DNA from: Gordonia humi
Lineage (GTDB): Bacteria; Actinomycetota; Actinomycetes; Mycobacteriales; Mycobacteriaceae
NCBI RefSeq assembly: GCF_014197435.1
Contig: NZ_JACIFP010000001.1
Location: 3,224,001-3,288,000 of the forward strand
DNA length: 64,000 bases
Direction: 5' to 3'
This document shows, one piece after another, positions 58,154 to 64,000 of this stretch (position 1 is its first letter; each line of letters opens with the position of its first letter). Under the pieces are notes generated by a model. The model had not been told where the DNA came from and did not search any database. It saw only the letters and a program-made list of their open reading frames with translations. The translations under genes and the position numbers were made by a program.

Positions 58154-60159
58154 CCAATCGTAGGCGGGTCGATCTGGACCCGGATGCCCGCGGTGTCGTC
58201 GTGGCGGGCGTGGCGCACGGTCTGCGCGGCACGCAGCGCGTCGGCGAGGTGACGGCCGGAGCTGCGCGGGGCCCGGAGCAGGAGTCGTTCGACGTCCCCG
58301 TCGCCGTCCATCCCGGCCGGCCGCCGGACTCCGGACGGCAGCGGGACCGGGCCGAGGGTCTGGGCCCCGGCGGGCAGGTCGACCATCTCGACGAACGCGG
58401 TGATCGCCGGTCCCGGTCCGTCCACCGACGCCATCGTGACCGCGGGCGGAAATCCGAGCTCCCGCCGTTGCTGCAGGTCGGCGGCGGCGAATCCCACGGG
58501 ATTCCACGCGATCAGCGCCTGGACCACGGCCCCGGAGGCGTCGGCGACCACGACGACCCGTCCGCCGTCGGCCTTGCATCGGACGAGGGAGGCGACGGCC
58601 GTCCACTGCCGCATCGCGTCTTCGCCCGCCCTCAGATCCTCGCGGTCGAGTTGCGCCCAGGTGTCGAGCAGGACGGCCGCACCGTATCCGTCCGGTGCGC
58701 GCGGAGCCGCCCCGGGAGTGGCGACGACGACGCGAGGTCCCGCCGGGATCTCGTCGACGATCTTCTGTCCGCCCGAGGTCACGACGGGGATCCCGGGAAA
58801 CGCGCGGCCGAGTTCCTCCGCGGTGCGTTGATCTCCGATCATTAAGGCGCGCACCGCTTTCGCACCGCATACCGGGCAGACGAACCGAAGTTCGGGGCGT
58901 CCGCACCACCGGCACGACAGGTCGCCGCGATCGTTCATCGACAATGGCCCGCTGCACGTCCGACAGCGGGCGTGCGTCCGGCAGCGCGCGCAGGCGACCG
59001 ACGGTAGATAGCCGCGACGGGGGACGCTGAACAGGACCGGAAATCCCGCGGCGATGGAGCGTCGAGCCGCGTCGAAGGCCGTCGCGGGGATGCGGGCCGA
59101 GCGTGCGAGCGGGTCTCCGCCCAGCCGACGGTCGTCGTCGGCGACGCCCTCGATGCGCGGGGCCGCCGCCCGAACGGTCTCCCGCGGGGCGAGCAGGTCG
59201 TGGGCCCAGCCCGACTCGACGAGCGCCTGGGCCTCGGCGGTGCGCGCGTAACCGCCGATGAGCATCGCCGCGCCCGCCGCGTGCGCCCGCAGCACCGCGA
59301 CCTCGCGCGGATGCGGATACGGCGACCGGGGTTCGTTGAGGCTGTCGTCGCCGTCGTCGAAGACCACGGTCAGTGCGAGATCCACGACGGGGGCGAACAT
59401 GGCGCTGCGCGTGCCGATCACCACCGACGCCTGACCGCGCAGCACCGCGAGCCACCGCCGGTAGCGCGCGGTGGGTCCGAGTCCGGCGGCCAGGGTGACG
59501 CACCGGTCGCCGAGCAGCGGCTCGCACGCCGCGGCGAGCCGGTCGAGGTCGCGCTGGTCCGGCACGACGACGATCGCGCCGCGGCCCGCGGCGGCGACCG
59601 TCGTGACCAGCTCGGCGAGCCGCGCCGCCCAGTCGTCGCCGGGCAGCACCTGCCACACCGCACGCGGATGGCGCCCGTCGACGACGGCCTCGAGGAACGA
59701 CTCGCCCGCGGCGTACTGCGCCCACCCCGCGAGGTCCGGAGGCGTGATCGCGGGGTGCGGCCCGTGCGCCACGGCCTCCTTCTCGACGCGGGCGTGGCGC
59801 GGCGGAACCGCCAGTCGCAGCACGTCGGCCACCGTCCCGGCGTATCGCTGTGCGACGGCCCGACACACGGCGATCACCTCGTCGGTCAGCACCTGTTCGG
59901 GCGAGACGACCCGTTCGAGCCACGCGAGCTGTCCGCCGTGGTCGCTGGATTCGCGGCGTTCCAGTAGGTATCCGTCGACGAGGCGTCCGGCGAACCGGAC
60001 CCGGACTCGGACCCCGGGCTGGGCGTCGGCGTCGGTCTTCTCGTCGACGAGATAGTCGAACGGGCGATCCAGGTGGGCCAGCGTCAGCATCGGCAGCACC
60101 CGAGCGACGGGACGATGCGTCGCCGGCCTGCGCCGGTTCACCTCGTTCGTGTCGCTCAC
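58150..60159 (-). CDS. priA: PriA-like replication restart protein with degenerate helicase motifs
   Basis: 669 residues. The 3'-DNA-binding N-terminal domain (about 20-105: [33 protein letters not shown], split) and the zinc-binding cysteines ([27 protein letters not shown]; eight Cys near 400-445) are kept. The helicase core is not: where GVTGSGKT should stand the sequence is [16 protein letters not shown], and the DEEH box is [13 protein letters not shown]. This is the known state of actinobacterial PriA, so it probably works as a scaffold without ATP-driven unwinding. GTG 60159 has GAGG 8 nt upstream. Confidence 0.92.
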   Translation of the reverse strand: MSDTNEVNRRRPATHRPVARVLPMLTLAHLDRPFDYLVDEKTDADAQPGVRVRVRFAGRLVDGYLLERRESSDHGGQLAWLERVVSPEQVLTDEVIAVCRAVAQRYAGTVADVLRLAVPPRHARVEKEAVAHGPHPAITPPDLAGWAQYAAGESFLEAVVDGRHPRAVWQVLPGDDWAARLAELVTTVAAAGRGAIVVVPDQRDLDRLAAACEPLLGDRCVTLAAGLGPTARYRRWLAVLRGQASVVIGTRSAMFAPVVDLALTVVFDDGDDSLNEPRSPYPHPREVAVLRAHAAGAAMLIGGYARTAEAQALVESGWAHDLLAPRETVRAAAPRIEGVADDDRRLGGDPLARSARIPATAFDAARRSIAAGFPVLFSVPRRGYLPSVACARCRTHARCRTCSGPLSMNDRGDLSCRWCGRPELRFVCPVCGAKAVRALMIGDQRTAEELGRAFPGIPVVTSGGQKIVDEIPAGPRVVVATPGAAPRAPDGYGAAVLLDTWAQLDREDLRAGEDAMRQWTAVASLVRCKADGGRVVVVADASGAVVQALIAWNPVGFAAADLQQRRELGFPPAVTMASVDGPGPAITAFVEMVDLPAGAQTLGPVPLPSGVRRPAGMDGDGDVERLLLRAPRSSGRHLADALRAAQTVRHARHDDTAGIRVQIDPPTIG

Positions 60160-60191
60160 TGCTCGGGCCTCATCATCGGGGAGAACGATCT

Positions 60192-60233
60192 CGACTCCGC
60201 TCGATCACCGAGGTGGCGCGTCGAGCGGAGTCG
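60192..60233 (-). terminator. hairpin between metK and priA
   Basis: CGACTCCGCTCGA (60192-60204) and TCGAGCGGAGTCG (60221-60233) form a 13-bp perfect stem with a 16-nt loop, 83 nt past the metK stop. No U-tract. It suggests priA-fmt-rsmB have a separate or attenuated transcript. Confidence 0.65.
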
Positions 60234-60315
60234 TGACGGGACATCGGGTCGAGCGCGGCGCCGACTGCTGGTCGAGCCCTCCGCCCGTACTCCGGGGAGT
60301 CGGTCGAGTCGAGCC

Positions 60316-61530
60316 CTACAGCCCCGCGGCGCTGCGCAGTTCGTCGACGCGGTCGGTGCGCTCCCACGGCAGATCGAGGTCGGTGCGGCCGAAGTGCCCG
60401 TAGGCGGCGGTCGGCGCGTATATCGGCTGCAACAGTTCCAGATCGCGGACGATGGCGCCCGGGCGCAGGTCGAACACCTGCGAGACGGCCTTCTGAATGG
60501 TTCCGGGATCGACCTGCTCGGTGCCGAAGGTCTCGACGAACAACCCGACCGGGGCGGCCTTGCCGATCGCGTACGCGACCTGGACCTCGATGCGCTTGGC
60601 GAGGCCCGCGGCCACCGCGTTCTTGGCGACCCAACGCATCGCGTAGGCGGCGCTGCGGTCGACCTTCGACGGGTCCTTGCCCGAGAACGCCCCGCCGCCG
60701 TGGCGGGCCATGCCGCCGTAGGTGTCGACGATGATCTTGCGGCCGGTGAGCCCGGCGTCGCCCATCGGTCCGCCGAGGACGAAGCTGCCGGTCGGGTTCA
60801 CCAGCAGACGCACATCGCTGGTGTCGAGGGCGACGGGGAGGTCGAGTTCGGCGAACACCGGGCCGAGCACGTGCTGACGGATGTCCGGAGTCAGCATGTT
60901 GTCGATGTCGATGTCGGCGGCGTGCTGGGTGGAGACGACGACGGTGTCCAGGCGGACCGGCGTGTCGCCCGCGTACTCGATGGTCACCTGGGTCTTGCCG
61001 TCCGGGCGCAGGTACGGCAGAGTGCCGTTCTTGCGGACCTCGGTGAGACGCCGGGAGAGCCGGTGCGCCAGGGCGATCGGCAGCGGCATCAGTTCGGGGG
61101 TCTCGGCCGAGGCGTAGCCGAACATCAGCCCTTGGTCGCCCGCGCCCTGGCTGTCGAGGTCGTCCCCGCTCCCGCCGGTGCGCGTCTCGTGCGAGGCGTA
61201 CAGGCCCTGCTCGATCTCCGGCGACTGCGCGCCGATCGCCACGTTCACGCCGCACGAGGCGCCGTCGAAGCCCTTGGTCGACGAGTCGTAGCCGATCTCC
61301 AGGATCTTCTCGCGCACGATGGTCGGGATGTCGACGTAGCCGGTGGTGTTCACCTCACCGGCGACGTGCACCTGGCCGGTGGTGACGAGGGTCTCCACGG
61401 CCACCTTCGCCTTGGGGTCGACGGCAAGCAGTGCGTCGAGCACGGCGTCGCTGATCGCATCGCAAATCTTGTCTGGGTGGCCTTCGGTCACGGATTCGCT
61501 GGTGAACAGGCGGGACGCTGAGGCGGTCAT
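60316..61530 (-). CDS. metK: S-adenosylmethionine synthetase
   Basis: 404 residues, full length. It makes SAM from methionine and ATP. The ATP motif [13 protein letters not shown] begins at residue 9, then [12 protein letters not shown], the flexible-loop region and [19 protein letters not shown] (phosphate binding) are present. AGAGG precedes ATG 61530. The 78-bp gap after coaBC holds a small hairpin (61556-61574). I looked for a SAM riboswitch core upstream and found none; the leader is too short. Confidence 0.97.
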   Translation of the reverse strand: MTASASRLFTSESVTEGHPDKICDAISDAVLDALLAVDPKAKVAVETLVTTGQVHVAGEVNTTGYVDIPTIVREKILEIGYDSSTKGFDGASCGVNVAIGAQSPEIEQGLYASHETRTGGSGDDLDSQGAGDQGLMFGYASAETPELMPLPIALAHRLSRRLTEVRKNGTLPYLRPDGKTQVTIEYAGDTPVRLDTVVVSTQHAADIDIDNMLTPDIRQHVLGPVFAELDLPVALDTSDVRLLVNPTGSFVLGGPMGDAGLTGRKIIVDTYGGMARHGGGAFSGKDPSKVDRSAAYAMRWVAKNAVAAGLAKRIEVQVAYAIGKAAPVGLFVETFGTEQVDPGTIQKAVSQVFDLRPGAIVRDLELLQPIYAPTAAYGHFGRTDLDLPWERTDRVDELRSAAGL

Positions 61531-61555
61531 CGGTTCCTCTCGGGAGTGCTTTCAT

Positions 61556-61574
61556 CGCAGGGCTCGCCCCTGCG
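61556..61574 (-). terminator. small hairpin between coaBC and metK
   Basis: CGCAGGG (61556-61562) and CCCTGCG (61568-61574) pair perfectly around a 5-nt loop in the 78-bp gap. It may be a weak terminator or attenuator; there is no U-run. Confidence 0.45.
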
Positions 61575-61608
61575 GTCGTCAAATCAGAACAAGCGGGTTT
61601 CTGCTCGC

Positions 61609-62838
61609 CTAACCATGAGGCACGACAGACGCCGCTTCGTCAAGGATTCTGCTCGCCATCAATGTCTTCGATCCGAACGGGAGGGCCGTCTCCTGACCGT
61701 CGGCGGTCAGGATCCAGCCCGTGTTGTCGTCGGTGCCGAACGCCTTGCCGTCGCCGACGGCGTTCACGACGAGCAGATCGCAGCCCTTGCGGCGGAGTTT
61801 GGCCCGGCCGTGGTCGAGGACTCCCCCGTCGGCGTCACCGGTCTCGGCGGCGAAGCCGACGATCACCGTCTCCCGGCGGAGCGTGCCGTCCGACCTGGCC
61901 CGGACGAGTCCGGCGAGGATGTCGGGGTTGGTGTCGAGGCGGATCGGTGCGGGACCGTCGTCGCCCTTCTTGATCTTCGATCCGGCGACGGAGATCGGGC
62001 GGAAGTCGGCGACGGCCGCCGCCATGATCACGATGTCGGCGTCGCGGGCGTGCTCGATCATCTCGCGTTCGAGTTGCACCGCGGAGTCGATGTGCACGAT
62101 GTCGACGGCGGCGGGCTCGCCCGGTTCGCTGGTCGCTCCCGAGACGAGGGTCACCTGTGCGCCGCGCTGCGCGGCCGCGCGGGCCAGGGCGTACCCCTGT
62201 TTGCCGGAGCTGTGGTTTCCGAGGTAGCGGACGGGATCGAGGGCCTCGCGTGTACCGCCCGCGCTGATCACCACGCGGCGACCGGCGAGGTCGTACGGGA
62301 GGGCGTCGGCGCGGTCGAGGAGCAGTTCGCCGATCAGTCCGATCTCGGTCGGCTCGGGCAGGCGGCCCGCGCCGCTGTCGGCACCGGTCAGCCGTCCGCT
62401 CGCCGGTGTCATCACCGTCGCGCCGCGACGGCGGAGGGTGGCGACGTTGTCGACGGTCGCGGGGTGCTGCCACATCTCGGTGTGCATCGCGGGCACGAAC
62501 AGCACCGGGCAGGTGGCCGTCAGCAGCGACGCGGTCAGCAGGTCGTCGGCGCGGCCGGCGACCGCTCGCGCCATCAGGTCGGCGGTGGCGGGTGCGATCA
62601 CCACGAGGTCGGCACGGCGGCCGAGCGCCACGTGGGCCACCTCGTCGACGTCGTCGAAGACCTCGGTGCTGACCGGGTTCCCGGACAGCGCCTCGAATGT
62701 CGCGGCCCCCACGAAGTTCAGGGCGGCGCGTGTCGGGACGACCCGTACATCGTGTCCGGCCTCGGTGAAGTGTCGGATGACACTGCACACCTTGTACGCG
62801 GCGATCCCCCCGCCGACCCCGATGAGGACGTGCGACAC
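61609..62838 (-). CDS. coaBC: bifunctional phosphopantothenoylcysteine decarboxylase / synthetase
   Basis: 409 residues. CoaC (1-185) is a flavoprotein decarboxylase with HVLIGVGGGIAAYK, the catalytic His region, MHTEMWQHPATVDN and the Cys-lid ASGRLTGADSGAGRLPEP. CoaB (about 190-409) has the CTP-dependent synthetase motifs ISAGGTREALDPVRYLGNHSSGK and DIVIMAAAVADFRP, plus the conserved Lys pair KIKK. Together they make 4'-phosphopantetheine for CoA. GTG 62838 lies 8 nt after the rpoZ stop. Confidence 0.95.
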   Translation of the reverse strand: MSHVLIGVGGGIAAYKVCSVIRHFTEAGHDVRVVPTRAALNFVGAATFEALSGNPVSTEVFDDVDEVAHVALGRRADLVVIAPATADLMARAVAGRADDLLTASLLTATCPVLFVPAMHTEMWQHPATVDNVATLRRRGATVMTPASGRLTGADSGAGRLPEPTEIGLIGELLLDRADALPYDLAGRRVVISAGGTREALDPVRYLGNHSSGKQGYALARAAAQRGAQVTLVSGATSEPGEPAAVDIVHIDSAVQLEREMIEHARDADIVIMAAAVADFRPISVAGSKIKKGDDGPAPIRLDTNPDILAGLVRARSDGTLRRETVIVGFAAETGDADGGVLDHGRAKLRRKGCDLLVVNAVGDGKAFGTDDNTGWILTADGQETALPFGSKTLMASRILDEAASVVPHG

Positions 62839-62846
62839 CGGCGGGC

Positions 62847-63766
<920 letters not shown>

Positions 63767-63768
63767 GC

Positions 63769-64000
63769 TCAGGAGCTGAACTTCTCGAGCAGAGCCTTGC
63801 GCTGACGGTCGCCCAGGCCGCGCAGGCGGCGCGTCGGTGCGATCTCCAGTTCGGTCATGATCTCCTGCGCCTTGACCTTGCCGACCTTGGGCAGGGCCTC
63901 CAGAAGGGCCGAGACCTTCATCTTGCCGAGGATCTCGTCGTTCTCGGCATCGGCCAGGACCTGCTTGAGGTCGGTGCCACCGCTCTTGAGGCGGTTCTTG
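63769..64000 (-). CDS. mihF: mycobacterial-type integration host factor mIHF (partial)
   Basis: The last 76 codons of a gene that continues past the right edge. The visible part matches the helix-two-turn-helix DNA-binding core: [21 protein letters not shown], then [40 protein letters not shown] and the end [15 protein letters not shown]. mIHF is an essential nucleoid protein in mycobacteria. The C-terminus differs slightly from the mycobacterial GSA end. The promoter and N-terminus lie outside the window. Confidence 0.95.
   Translation of the reverse strand, partial: KNRLKSGGTDLKQVLADAENDEILGKMKVSALLEALPKVGKVKAQEIMTELEIAPTRRLRGLGDRQRKALLEKFSS

Noticed and set aside
61531..61608. SAM riboswitch upstream of metK
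   Set aside because: The gap is only 78 nt and lacks SAM-I, SAM-II or SAM-IV core sequences; only a 7-bp hairpin is present.

Overview
The window is high-GC DNA from a mycolic-acid actinobacterium (order Mycobacteriales), most like Gordonia. The evidence is GarA, SecA2, mIHF, the GuaB1 form of GMP reductase, an Rv1747-like FHA-ABC transporter, an LprG/LppX-type lipoprotein, a Pks18-like type III polyketide synthase beside a cytochrome-b5 desaturase, and many leaderless genes with a TANNNT box 6-8 nt before the start codon. Three blocks follow M. tuberculosis gene order: guaB1 / two CNNM proteins / glcB (Rv1843c-Rv1837c); gcvP / merR / bifunctional nuclease / merR / garA / gcvH / CDP-alcohol transferase / secA2 (Rv1832-Rv1821); and mihF / gmk / rpoZ / coaBC / metK / priA / fmt / rsmB (Rv1388-Rv1407). 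The species is inferred, not proven.

Layout. 1-7300 (+): the end of a membrane protein, guaB1, two CNNM/CBS membrane proteins, a conserved protein and malate synthase G. 7393-9346: a secreted binding protein and a DHFR-fold protein, convergent on a strong hairpin. 9574-15373 (+): a six-gene organosulfur-scavenging operon (SfnG, two acyl-CoA-dehydrogenase-fold monooxygenases, an SsuD-like enzyme, a flavin reductase and a 138-residue protein of unknown role). 15375-25153 (-): glycine cleavage P-protein under a tandem glycine riboswitch, then the merR/garA/gcvH/secA2 block. 25253-28337 (+): META lipoprotein, PPK2 and a pyruvyl transferase. 28351-29772: a DUF503 gene split by an intact IS630-family element. 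29723-36126: two MFS exporters, Tex with an RGG tail, and an alcohol dehydrogenase. 36095-39327: an orphan ABC ATPase and a GntR regulator, divergent from leuA, which has a leucine-codon leader peptide. 39288-41353: a MarR/DHA2-exporter pair. 41431-43606: glutathionyl-hydroquinone-reductase-like protein, a hypothetical protein and a VanY-like peptidase. 43616-45772: HelR behind a rifamycin-associated element. 45886-53090 (-): a four-gene desaturase / type III PKS / ABC exporter / FHA-ABC transporter operon. 53243-55654: lipoprotein and PhoD phosphatase. 55770-64000 (-): a housekeeping block running from mihF down to rsmB.

How the genes work together. The sulfur operon would turn dimethyl sulfone and related sulfonates or sulfinates into sulfite, with FMNH2 from its own reductase. 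The PKS operon reads as a lipid module: desaturase and type III PKS make or modify a long-chain polyketide, one ABC exporter moves it, and a second, FHA-bearing ABC transporter is a target for Ser/Thr kinase control. Two post-transcriptional switches can be read directly (glycine riboswitch on gcvP; leucine leader on leuA), as can one antibiotic-response switch (RAE on helR). No rRNA, tRNA, CRISPR array or prophage was seen.
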